In this document: in pieces, positions 1 through 6,253 of the stretch
How positions within the stretch are numbered: the stretch's first letter is position 1
Layout of the letters: the number at the start of each line of letters is the position of its first letter
Assembly: GCA_008080615.1 (NCBI GenBank)
Contig: VIKJ01000058.1
Span: 1-11,160 of the forward strand
Reading direction: 5' to 3'
Length of the DNA stretch: 11,160 nucleotides
From: Chitinophagaceae bacterium
GTDB taxonomy: Bacteria; Bacteroidota; Bacteroidia; Chitinophagales; Chitinophagaceae
Notes under the pieces: generated by a model
Told to the model about the DNA's origin: nothing
Databases searched by the model: none
The model's input: only the letters and a program-made list of their open reading frames with translations
Made by a program: the position numbers and the translations under genes

Positions 1-1
1 G

Positions 2-922
2 ATTAAGCATGATGGGTATTTTTCGGTTACAAGCAATGTATTCCATCCAACCATTCAAACAAGCTTATTTGCTAATTTAAGAGTAAAAGATGCCATTGTA
101 GACCGTATGCGAAATGAAACTAACAAAAGGCCATCCACTGGTTCTGATCTTACAGGAGCCGTGATCTATTTGTTTTGGAAGCATGAAGAAGCGGAGATAT
201 TTATTGATACTTCGGGGGAAACACTAGCAAAGCATGGTTATAGAAAATTACCAGGCAAAGCCCCCATGTTAGAAGCGTTGGCAGCTGCAACTATCTTATC
301 TACCAAATGGAATTTAAATGCCCCATTTGTAAACCCGATGTGTGGTTCTGGAACATTGGCCATTGAAGCAGCTTTAATCGCAACCAATAGAAGACCAGGT
401 TTATTAAGAAGCAATTATGCGTTTATGCATATTATGGGCTATAATTCTAGTATGTATGAAAGTGAACGAAAAAAATTAGATACCCAGATTAAGCATATTG
501 AAAATTTGAAAATTATTGCAACTGATATCAGCAGTTCGGCTATTGCAACTGCTAAGTTAAATGCAGCAGCCGCAGGTGTTTTAGAATTGATTGATTTTGA
601 GGTTTGTGATTTTGAAAAAACCAGCATTCCTGAACAAGCAAATGGAGTGATCATGTTTAATCCGGAATACGGAGAGCGATTGGGTGATGAGAATGAACTA
701 AATGCTACTTATGCGAGAATGGGAGATTTTTTAAAAAATCAATGTAAGGGATACACGGGCTACGTATTTACAGGCAACTTAGATTTAGCTAAAAAAATAC
801 GATTAAAGCCAAGTAGAAAAATTGAATTTTACAACGCTACTATCGATTGTAGGTTATTGGAATACGAACTGTATGCTGGTACTAAAAGAGTAGATAAGCC
901 AGTTAAACCAATGCCAGAATAG
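2..922 (+). CDS. THUMP-domain class I SAM-dependent RNA methyltransferase (RlmL/COG0116 family), 5'-truncated by window
   Basis: The frame is open from base 2, so the gene starts before the window; the ATG at 107 is internal. The first visible residues (GYFSVTSNVFHP, then LFANLRVKDAIVDRM) match the end of the THUMP RNA-binding domain and its linker in the RlmL/COG0116 family. A Rossmann methyltransferase domain follows. The SAM-binding motif NPMCGSGT begins at nt 332 and is followed by AIEAALIA. The catalytic-type motif is NPEYGERLG, from nt 659, where E. coli RlmL has NPPYG; I recall NPEYG as usual in Bacteroidota homologues. E. coli RlmL makes m2G2445 in 23S rRNA, so an rRNA guanine-N2 methyltransferase is the best guess, but the exact site is not shown by sequence. 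306 residues are visible, and about 80-90 N-terminal residues are probably missing. It converges on the lipid kinase gene with 9 bp between stop codons and no obvious terminator. Confidence 0.9.
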   Translation: MKHDGYFSVTSNVFHPTIQTSLFANLRVKDAIVDRMRNETNKRPSTGSDLTGAVIYLFWKHEEAEIFIDTSGETLAKHGYRKLPGKAPMLEALAAATILSTKWNLNAPFVNPMCGSGTLAIEAALIATNRRPGLLRSNYAFMHIMGYNSSMYESERKKLDTQIKHIENLKIIATDISSSAIATAKLNAAAAGVLELIDFEVCDFEKTSIPEQANGVIMFNPEYGERLGDENELNATYARMGDFLKNQCKGYTGYVFTGNLDLAKKIRLKPSRKIEFYNATIDCRLLEYELYAGTKRVDKPVKPMPE

Positions 923-931
923 GTTAGTTTA

Positions 932-1783
932 TTAATACCTAAACTTAAAAGCATGTGAGTGCAAACCAATTTGTAGCTCATTAGCGAAACTAAGTTCCCC
1001 ATCAAATTGAATGGCCATTTGCTTTTCACAATAAATAGTAAAATCAGTACCAGTTTGGTGAATCACAAAAGGTTTATTTAAATGTTTCCCCTTTTGAATG
1101 AGTGGAAGATACTTAAGGCGATTTAAAACGGATAGCTTTTTGCACAAAACCATATTGAGTAACCCATCATTTATTTGTGCATGAGGCGCAATAAAAAAGC
1201 CACCACCTGCCCTTGAAGAGTTGGCTATCATTACCAATAAAAATTCATCATCCCAGGTTACCCCATTTGCCTTTATAATAAACTTATATTCTTTAAAAGT
1301 AAAAATGGTACGTAACACCGAAACGAGATAACCAATATGACCACCTAAAAAACGGATTGAATCCATCGATTGAATGGTTTCTCCGTCAAAACCAACTCCT
1401 AAACAGTTTATAAATAAGATATTATTGAATTTGCCTATATTAACCAATTGTGGCTTGCTATTCAACACCAGGTTAATTTGCTGGTTCAGGTTAAGATTGC
1501 CATACAATTTCCAAGCAAAATCATTGCCTGTTCCTCCTTTAAATAAGGCAATATTTTTATCGCAAAAAGGGTATTTATTAATAAAAAAACTGATTGTTCC
1601 ATCGCCACCAATTAGCCAAATATCAGTATAATCATCAAAATGGATGGGCCAATCGCTTGAATAAACTGTAGCAGTAATTCCTTTGATAATCAATTCATTA
1701 CTAAGCTTAATTGCTATTTCTGCCGACTTACCGCTTCCTGCACAAGGGTTTTCTAATATGGCTACAGCCTTTATTGTATTCAT
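932..1783 (-). CDS. Diacylglycerol/lipid kinase family protein (DAGK catalytic domain)
   Basis: A predicted 283-residue cytosolic or membrane-associated lipid kinase that would phosphorylate a lipid alcohol such as diacylglycerol with ATP (YegS/DgkB/BmrU family). The nucleotide-binding signature GGDGT lies at residues 59-63 and the glycine-rich FKGGTGNDFA at about 81-90. The N-terminal strand AVAILENPCAGSG carries the family's NPxxG element, and GVGFDGE near residue 150 matches the typical GVGFDAE motif of the second domain. I chose the ATG at 1783 rather than the upstream one at 1837. The family begins directly with the strand leading to NPxxG, and the extra 18 residues would run back over AT-rich promoter-like DNA. 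The gene is divergent from the J-domain gene. The substrate cannot be read from sequence. Confidence 0.88.
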   Translation of the reverse strand: MNTIKAVAILENPCAGSGKSAEIAIKLSNELIIKGITATVYSSDWPIHFDDYTDIWLIGGDGTISFFINKYPFCDKNIALFKGGTGNDFAWKLYGNLNLNQQINLVLNSKPQLVNIGKFNNILFINCLGVGFDGETIQSMDSIRFLGGHIGYLVSVLRTIFTFKEYKFIIKANGVTWDDEFLLVMIANSSRAGGGFFIAPHAQINDGLLNMVLCKKLSVLNRLKYLPLIQKGKHLNKPFVIHQTGTDFTIYCEKQMAIQFDGELSFANELQIGLHSHAFKFRY

Positions 1784-1824
1784 GCAATTGAAAGCTAGGA
1801 AAAAATGCTTTAAATTAAAAACAA

Positions 1825-1832
1825 TAGATTTG
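1825..1832 (+). promoter_or_regulatory. Bacteroidota-type -7 box for the J-domain gene
   Basis: TAGATTTG matches the Bacteroidota -7 consensus TAnnTTTG exactly and lies 39 bp before the ATG at 1872. No good -33 TTG is seen at the expected distance. Two short perfect palindromes lie next to it: TTTGCGCAAA (1829-1838, overlapping the box) and GGGATATCCC (1844-1853, in the presumed leader). They could be operator half-sites, but palindromes this short also occur by chance. Confidence 0.4.
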
Positions 1833-1871
1833 CGCAAAATCAGGGGATATCCCTATATATAGTTACCATTT

Positions 1872-2333
1872 ATGAGAAGAATCGCTAGTTACAGAAAATT
1901 ATTGGGGGTAGATGAATCCGCTGAATTAAAAGAGTTGAAATCAGTTTATAGAAACTTGATGAAAGAGTGGCATCCAGACAAGTTTAATGATAATCACGAA
2001 TTGAAAGTGGAAGCCGAAGAAAAAAGCAAGAAAATAATAGAAGCCTATCATTTTTTGGTAAGTATTGCACCTGAAACCATTGCTCAAACACTACCTGAGT
2101 ATACAGAAACAGTTACCAATTCGGTAATTGAAGATTTTGAATACAAATCTGAAATATTGATTATCCGTTTCGAAGATGGCAATGAGTATGAATATTATGG
2201 AGTTCCGAAAGCCATTTATGTAAAATTGTATGTAAAATTGGTTAACGCAGACACCCCGGGAAGATTTGCAAGAAGGCATATTTTTAACGCCTATTTGTAT
2301 AGAAGTACGTCTAAACAAGTGGCCTCGGCATAA
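1872..2333 (+). CDS. J-domain protein with C-terminal KTSC domain
   Basis: A 153-residue soluble protein. Residues about 5-65 form a J-domain with the HPD tripeptide at 34-36 (EWHPDKF), the loop that stimulates Hsp70 (DnaK) ATPase. Neither the G/F region nor the zinc domain of DnaJ is present. Residues about 83-145 resemble the KTSC domain (SVIEDFEY...LIIRFEDGNEYEYYGVP, then GRFARRHIF), a short module named for its occurrence at the C-terminus of some lysyl-tRNA synthetases; its function is poorly known. Inference: the KTSC module may give a DnaK co-chaperone its client or nucleic-acid specificity. Residues 116-123 are YVKLYVKL, encoded by a perfect 12-bp tandem duplication, so the protein is four residues longer than the domain pattern predicts at this point. 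ATG 1872 has a -7 box 39 bp upstream. Confidence 0.8.
   Translation: MRRIASYRKLLGVDESAELKELKSVYRNLMKEWHPDKFNDNHELKVEAEEKSKKIIEAYHFLVSIAPETIAQTLPEYTETVTNSVIEDFEYKSEILIIRFEDGNEYEYYGVPKAIYVKLYVKLVNADTPGRFARRHIFNAYLYRSTSKQVASA
2217..2240 (+). repeat. Perfect 12-bp tandem duplication inside the KTSC domain
   Basis: TATGTAAAATTG occurs twice head to tail (2217-2228 and 2229-2240) with no mismatch. It is in frame and adds Tyr-Val-Lys-Leu once more between the VP and NADTPG parts of the KTSC domain. The lack of any divergence, even at third codon positions, suggests a recent replication-slippage event. Confidence 0.9.
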
Positions 2334-2354
2334 TCTTATACCCATTTAAACAAT

Positions 2355-2382
2355 AAAAAAGCCCTGCACAATGTGCAAGGCT
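2355..2382 (-). terminator. Rho-independent terminator of tRNA-Arg
   Basis: Read on the minus strand, the arms AGCCTTGCACA and TGTGCAGGGCT are separated by one base. They form a stem of about 9 bp plus one mismatch once the tip opens into a loop. A run of six T (2360-2355) follows. It begins four bases after the tRNA 3' end. There is no T run on the plus-strand side, so it is not a good terminator for the J-domain gene. Confidence 0.75.
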
Positions 2383-2385
2383 ATG

Positions 2386-2459
2386 TGATCCGGATTGGAT
2401 TCGAACCAATGACCTACTGCTTAGAAGGCAGTTGCTCTATCCAGCTGAGCTACCGAACC
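2386..2459 (-). tRNA. tRNA-Arg (anticodon TCT)
   Basis: A complete 74-nt cloverleaf. The acceptor strands are GGTTCGG and CCGGATC (seven pairs, two of them G-U), with discriminator A and no encoded CCA. The D stem is GCTC/GAGC. The anticodon stem ACTGC/GCAGT closes the seven-base loop CTTCTAA with anticodon TCT, which reads AGA codons. The variable loop is AGGTC and the T arm is ATTGG-TTCGAAT-CCAAT. A terminator follows directly. Immediately upstream in the transcription direction is a broken copy of the same tRNA, so the two are probably on one precursor. Confidence 0.95.
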
Positions 2460-2473
2460 ATATTTACTTCCTC

Positions 2474-2530
2474 AACCAATGACCTTCCCGACTTTAGTCG
2501 GGATGCTCTATCCAGCTGAGCTACCGAACC
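2474..2530 (-). pseudogene. Degenerate tRNA-Arg copy with anticodon arm replaced by a palindrome
   Basis: Two blocks are identical to the neighbouring tRNA-Arg: 27 nt covering the 5' acceptor strand and the whole D arm (2504-2530, equal to 2433-2459), and 12 nt covering the variable loop and the start of the T arm (2474-2485, equal to 2404-2415). Between them the 17-nt anticodon arm is replaced by an 18-nt perfect inverted repeat, 7-bp stem and 4-nt loop (2486-2503). The T loop, the 3' T strand and the 3' acceptor strand are missing, so it cannot fold into or function as a tRNA. The ATG at 2479, which would extend hutH upstream, lies inside this remnant. Confidence 0.85.
2486..2503. repeat. 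18-nt perfect palindrome (hairpin)
   Basis: TCCCGAC-TTTA-GTCGGGA on the plus strand: a seven-base-pair, GC-rich stem with a four-base loop, standing out from the AT-rich surroundings. It occupies exactly the place of the anticodon arm in the tRNA remnant. There is no T run after it on either strand, so it is not an intrinsic terminator. Confidence 0.9.
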
Positions 2531-2543
2531 GGTTTTGGAGCTG

Positions 2544-2575
2544 CAAAATAAGGGAAAAATTACCAGTATTACAAA
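2544..2575 (-). promoter_or_regulatory. Putative promoter of the tRNA-Arg remnant / tRNA-Arg transcript
   Basis: On the minus strand TTTG (2575-2572), a 20-bp spacer and TTATTTTG (2551-2544) resemble the Bacteroidota promoter TTTG-N19-TAnnTTTG, with one mismatch in the -7 box. The start would fall about 2537, a few bases before the 5' end of the tRNA remnant at 2530. This is where a tRNA promoter is expected, and no better one lies between the remnant and the intact tRNA. Confidence 0.45.
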
Positions 2576-2637
2576 CCAAAGCTCAATTTCCTCCACATAT
2601 TGCTATTTCGTTTACTTTGCAACAAACGATTGCCTGC

Positions 2638-4143
2638 ATGAGTTACAATTATCTGCCATTAGACAGTAAATGGTTACATTTTCAACAAGTAATAAAAGAC
2701 CTATTAGATTTTAATCAATTGGTGTCTATTACATTTGATGCCCATGAGAAAATTATTGCCTGCCGTAAATATTTAGATGAAAAAACAAGTCTTAAAGACC
2801 AACTTTTTTATGGTGTAAATACAGGATTTGGATTTTTGCAAAACGTAAAAATAGATGAGTCTCAAATAGAGCAATTACAATACAATTTATTGGTATCCCA
2901 TGCTTGTGGATTGGGCGAAGAAGTACCAAAAGATATTGTAAAACTCATGTTGATGCTGAAAATAAAATCCTTGAGTTATGGGCATAGTGGGGTTCAAATT
3001 GATACCGTTATCAGGTTAATGGATATGTACAATAACGATGTTTTACCTGTTATATATACTCAGGGTTCTTTAGGTGCATCTGGTGATCTTGCCCCTTTAA
3101 GTCATTTAAGCATCCCACTATTAGGCCTTGGTGAAGTATATCATGAAGGTGTTAAAATGCAGGCAGCTGATGCGTTAAAAAAGTTTAATTGGGAACCCAT
3201 TCATTTACAAAGCAAAGAAGGCCTAGCATTAATTAATGGTACGCAATTTATGAGTGCCTATGGTATGTATTGTTTAAAAAAAGCGGAACATTTATTGGAA
3301 ATGGCCAATTTAATTGCAGCACTATCATTTGATGCATTCGATTGTGTAATAGAGCCTTTTAATGAACATATTCATAAAATAAGAGCACATGCTGGCCAGG
3401 TAGAAACTGCTAAACAATTATCCCAATATTTAGCAGGTAGTGCCATTGCAAATCAACCAAAATCTCAGGTTCAGGATCCGTATTCGTTTAGGTGTATTCC
3501 ACAAGTGCATGGAGCAAGTAAAGATGCATTTAACCATGTGTTGAGTGTATTTATAAGAGAAATTAATTCAGTTACGGATAATCCCAATGTTTTTCCAGAA
3601 GAAGACCTCATTGTTAGTGGAGGAAATTTTCATGGACAGCCGTTGGCATTGGTGTTAGATTATTTAGCAATCGCTATGAGTGAAATGGGAAATATTTCAG
3701 AAAGAAGAACCTATCAACTCATATCTGGGCAACGAGGACTGCCATTGTTTTTGGTAAAAGATGCAGGGCTTAATTCTGGATTTATGATTCCGCAGTACAC
3801 TGCAGCTGGAATTGTAAGCGAAAATAAACAATTGTGCACCCCAGCTTCCGTAGACAGTATTTCTTCTAGTAATAACCAAGAAGACCATGTAAGTATGGGA
3901 GCCAATGCGGCCACAAAATGTTGGCGAGTTATGGAAAATGTAGAAAAAGTACTGGCTATTGAATTACTAAGTGCAGCACAGGCATTGGATTTTAGAAGAC
4001 CGCTTAAAAGTGCACCAATTATTGAGCAATTAATGACTGCATTTAGAAAAGAAATAAGTTTTAACGAAGTAGATCGTTTTTTGCATCAAGACATGAAAAA
4101 AGCCATTCAGTTTGTTCAACACTATAGGATTACTTCGGCTTAA
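2638..4143 (+). CDS. hutH: Histidine ammonia-lyase
   Basis: A predicted 501-residue cytosolic enzyme converting L-histidine to urocanate and ammonia, the first step of histidine degradation. The Ala-Ser-Gly triad that cyclises to the MIO cofactor is at residues 147-149 within GSLGASGDLAPLSH. Tyr58 (FYGVNTGFG) and His88 (SHACG) correspond to Tyr53 and His83 of Pseudomonas putida HAL with a constant offset of five. PQVHGA, TDNPNVF, SGGNFHGQP, LNSGFMIPQYTAA and NQEDHVSMGA follow the HAL pattern rather than tyrosine or phenylalanine lyases. The ATG at 2638 gives the family length. An upstream ATG at 2479 would start within the tRNA remnant and add 53 unrelated residues. A weak -7-like TTACTTTG is at 2612-2619. 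No hutU, hutI or ftcD is adjacent. Confidence 0.95.
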   Translation: MSYNYLPLDSKWLHFQQVIKDLLDFNQLVSITFDAHEKIIACRKYLDEKTSLKDQLFYGVNTGFGFLQNVKIDESQIEQLQYNLLVSHACGLGEEVPKDIVKLMLMLKIKSLSYGHSGVQIDTVIRLMDMYNNDVLPVIYTQGSLGASGDLAPLSHLSIPLLGLGEVYHEGVKMQAADALKKFNWEPIHLQSKEGLALINGTQFMSAYGMYCLKKAEHLLEMANLIAALSFDAFDCVIEPFNEHIHKIRAHAGQVETAKQLSQYLAGSAIANQPKSQVQDPYSFRCIPQVHGASKDAFNHVLSVFIREINSVTDNPNVFPEEDLIVSGGNFHGQPLALVLDYLAIAMSEMGNISERRTYQLISGQRGLPLFLVKDAGLNSGFMIPQYTAAGIVSENKQLCTPASVDSISSSNNQEDHVSMGANAATKCWRVMENVEKVLAIELLSAAQALDFRRPLKSAPIIEQLMTAFRKEISFNEVDRFLHQDMKKAIQFVQHYRITSA

Positions 4144-4217
4144 GACTTTTTGTATGAAAAAGGGTTAGTTAAAAGGTAAATCGCTTTTTCTACTGTGGCT
4201 AAATAGTCAATTAGGCT

Positions 4218-4225
4218 TAACTTCG
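4218..4225 (+). promoter_or_regulatory. Possible -7 box of glnS
   Basis: TAACTTCG differs from TAnnTTTG at one position and ends 19 bp before the glnS ATG. The same TTCG variant precedes the aconitase gene. No convincing -33 element is visible, so this is tentative. The rest of the 101-bp hutH-glnS gap holds nothing else I can support. Confidence 0.3.
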
Positions 4226-4244
4226 CCATCCAAACAAAAGTGGA

Positions 4245-5906
4245 ATGAGCGAAGAAAAGAGCCTGAATTTTATTGAAGAAATTATTGAAGCAGATTTAGC
4301 TGCTGGTAAACATACCAGTATTACTACCCGTTTTCCTCCAGAACCCAATGGATATTTACATATTGGTCATGCAAAAAGTATCTGCCTAAATTTTGGTTTG
4401 GCAAAAAAATATGGCGGTTCTACCAATTTGCGTTTTGACGATACCAATCCGGTTACAGAAGATACAGAATATGTAGAAAGCATCAAAGATGATGTTCGTT
4501 GGTTGGGTTTTGAATGGGCCAAAGAACTTTATGCTTCTGATTATTTTGATCAGCTATATAATTTAGCCATGCAATTAATTGAAAAAGGGCTTGCTTATGT
4601 AGATGATAGCACTAGTGAGGAAATTGCAACTCAAAAAGGAACACCTACTCAAGCTGGTGTTCGCAATGAATATGCCAATAGATCCATTGAAGAAAACAAG
4701 CAATTGTTTGTTGCAATGAAAGCAGGTGAATTTCCAGATGGTTCTAAAGTTTTAAGGGTAAAAATAGATATGGCATCTCCCAATATGTTGTTGAGAGATC
4801 CTATTATTTATCGCATTAAACATGCACACCATCACAGAACAGGAGATCAATGGTGCGTATACCCCATGTATGATTTTGCACATGGACAAAGTGATTCCAT
4901 TGAAAAAATTACCCATTCAATTTGTACATTAGAGTTTGTGCCACATCGTGCATTATACGATTGGTGTATAGAACAATTGGGTACATTTCCTTCTAAACAA
5001 TATGAGTTTGCCCGATTGAATATGACCTATACTGTAATGAGTAAAAGAAAACTATTGCAGTTGGTGAATGAAAATATGGTAACAGGATGGGATGATCCAC
5101 GAATGAGCACCATTAGTGGAATGCGCCGTAGAGGCTATCCTGCAGCCAGTATTAGAGAATTTTGTGATAGAATTGGTGTTGCCAAAAGAGAGAATTTGAT
5201 TGATGTTGGTTTATTGGAATTTTGTGTACGAGAAGAATTAAATAAAACGGCACAAAGAAGAATGGTGGTTTTTGATCCGCTCAAATTAGTTATTACCAAT
5301 TTTGAAAAAGAAGTAGAATTGCTAACTAGTGAAAACAATCCAGAAGACGAAAATGGAGGTACTAGAGAAATGCCTTTTAGTAAAAATATTTACATTGAAA
5401 GGGATGACTTTATGGAAGTGGCACCTAAAAAGTATTTTAGGCTAGCACCTGGGCAAATGGTTCGTTTAAAAAGTGCCTATATTATTAAGTGCGAAGAAGT
5501 AATTAAAGATGCAGAAGGAAATGTTACGGAAGTACATTGTACTTATATTCCCGAAAGCCGAAGTGGATCGGATACATCGGGTATACAAGTTAAAGGAACC
5601 TTGCATTGGGTAAGTGCCGCACATGCCATTCATGCAGAAGTAAAATTATACGATAGATTATTTAAGGTAGAAGATGTAGCCAATGCAGAAGGCGATTTTA
5701 AAGACCATATTAACCCCAATTCTTTACAAATTGTAGCCAATGCTTTTGCAGAGCCTGCTTTAGCGAATGATGCTAGCAATCAAGCATTTCAGTTTTTACG
5801 TAAGGGGTATTTTGTAATAGACAAAGAATCAACCCCAACAAAACTGGTTTTTAATAGAACCGTTACGCTCAAAGATGCATGGGCTAAGGAAGTGAAGAAA
5901 AACTAA
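4245..5906 (+). CDS. glnS: Glutaminyl-tRNA synthetase
   Basis: A 553-residue class I aminoacyl-tRNA synthetase that charges tRNA-Gln with glutamine using ATP; E. coli GlnRS has 554. The catalytic domain starts with FPPEPNGYLHIGHAKS (HIGH at residues 39-42), followed by LRFDDTNP. The second ATP signature, the KMSKS equivalent, is VMSKRKL at 264-270. GWDDPRMSTISGMRRRGYP after it is typical of GlnRS. The C-terminal half (from about 340) is the two-part beta-barrel anticodon-binding domain, with RSGSDTSG and the ending FNRTVTLKDAWAK. There is no YqeY-type tail. The start is supported by length and by a -7-like box 19 bp upstream. The stop codon overlaps that of the convergent PspC gene by four bases. 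Whether the genome also carries GatCAB cannot be seen here. Confidence 0.97.
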   Translation: MSEEKSLNFIEEIIEADLAAGKHTSITTRFPPEPNGYLHIGHAKSICLNFGLAKKYGGSTNLRFDDTNPVTEDTEYVESIKDDVRWLGFEWAKELYASDYFDQLYNLAMQLIEKGLAYVDDSTSEEIATQKGTPTQAGVRNEYANRSIEENKQLFVAMKAGEFPDGSKVLRVKIDMASPNMLLRDPIIYRIKHAHHHRTGDQWCVYPMYDFAHGQSDSIEKITHSICTLEFVPHRALYDWCIEQLGTFPSKQYEFARLNMTYTVMSKRKLLQLVNENMVTGWDDPRMSTISGMRRRGYPAASIREFCDRIGVAKRENLIDVGLLEFCVREELNKTAQRRMVVFDPLKLVITNFEKEVELLTSENNPEDENGGTREMPFSKNIYIERDDFMEVAPKKYFRLAPGQMVRLKSAYIIKCEEVIKDAEGNVTEVHCTYIPESRSGSDTSGIQVKGTLHWVSAAHAIHAEVKLYDRLFKVEDVANAEGDFKDHINPNSLQIVANAFAEPALANDASNQAFQFLRKGYFVIDKESTPTKLVFNRTVTLKDAWAKEVKKN

Positions 5907-6124
5907 AAATCTTTTAACGGATTTCTACGTGCGGCAAGCACATAATTTTTAATATTTCTAACAAATGCGAGAATCATGTAAATGATGATGGGAGACCCCA
6001 TTGTTAAGAAAGAAATATAGATAAACCACATCCTTATTTTGGTAGATGCTATACCTAAACGCTCTCCGAGTGCTGTACAAACACCAAAAGCATGTAATTC
6101 CAGAAATTCGCGAAATTTGTTCAT
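5903..6124 (-). CDS. Small PspC-domain inner-membrane protein
   Basis: A 73-residue protein consisting almost only of a PspC domain: an N-terminal LHAFGVCTALGERLGI segment (the family's GVCxGLAxxxGI pattern), then a hydrophobic membrane region at about residues 31-55. In proteobacteria PspC takes part in the phage-shock envelope stress response; in Bacteroidota such stand-alone PspC proteins are common and their role is not established. I chose the ATG at 6124. The one at 6211 would add 29 residues without family similarity and place the gene's 5' end over the aconitase promoter region. It is divergent from aconitase and convergent with glnS. Confidence 0.82.
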   Translation of the reverse strand: MNKFREFLELHAFGVCTALGERLGIASTKIRMWFIYISFLTMGSPIIIYMILAFVRNIKNYVLAARRNPLKDF

Positions 6125-6201
6125 ATTGGTTTTATTATTCTGGGGAGTAACTACTGCTACTGCAAAGGTAAACACAAAAAGCCCATAAAAGTTCATAAGA
6201 C

Positions 6202-6234
6202 TTGCTTTCAACAGCCCCTTTTTTTGTAGATTCG
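6202..6234 (+). promoter_or_regulatory. Possible promoter of the aconitase operon
   Basis: TTG (6202-6204), a 22-bp spacer containing a T7 run, and TAGATTCG (6227-6234; one mismatch to TAnnTTTG). The ATG of acn is 19 bp after the -7 box. The spacer is slightly longer than the usual 19-21. Confidence 0.35.
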
Positions 6235-6253
6235 CGCATAAAATTGCAACGAT

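Noticed and set aside
439..654. Minus-strand ORFs inside the methyltransferase, hutH, glnS and aconitase genes
   Set aside because: They lie opposite strongly conserved coding sequence, show no domain pattern of their own and have no promoter-like or start context.
659..682. NPEYG instead of NPPYG as a catalytic defect in the methyltransferase
   Set aside because: As far as I recall, this variant is usual in Bacteroidota members of the family, and the rest of the motif (GERLG) is intact.
2486..2503. The palindrome as a functional anticodon arm of a second tRNA
   Set aside because: With a five-pair stem the loop would have eight bases, and the 3' T strand and 3' acceptor strand needed for a cloverleaf are absent.
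2479..2637. N-terminal extension of hutH from the ATG at 2479
   Set aside because: It starts inside the tRNA remnant, gives 53 residues unlike any HAL N-terminus, and the ATG at 2638 gives the normal family length with residue offsets that fit P. putida HAL.
4156..4190. Terminator hairpin after hutH (GAAAAAG / CTTTTTC)
   Set aside because: The arms are almost pure A/T and are separated by 21 bases, so the stem would be weak; too doubtful to annotate.
6125..6211. Longer PspC protein starting at 6211 with an extra hydrophobic N-terminus
   Set aside because: The extra segment has no similarity to the PspC family and would begin within the presumed aconitase promoter. The ATG at 6124 starts right before the domain.
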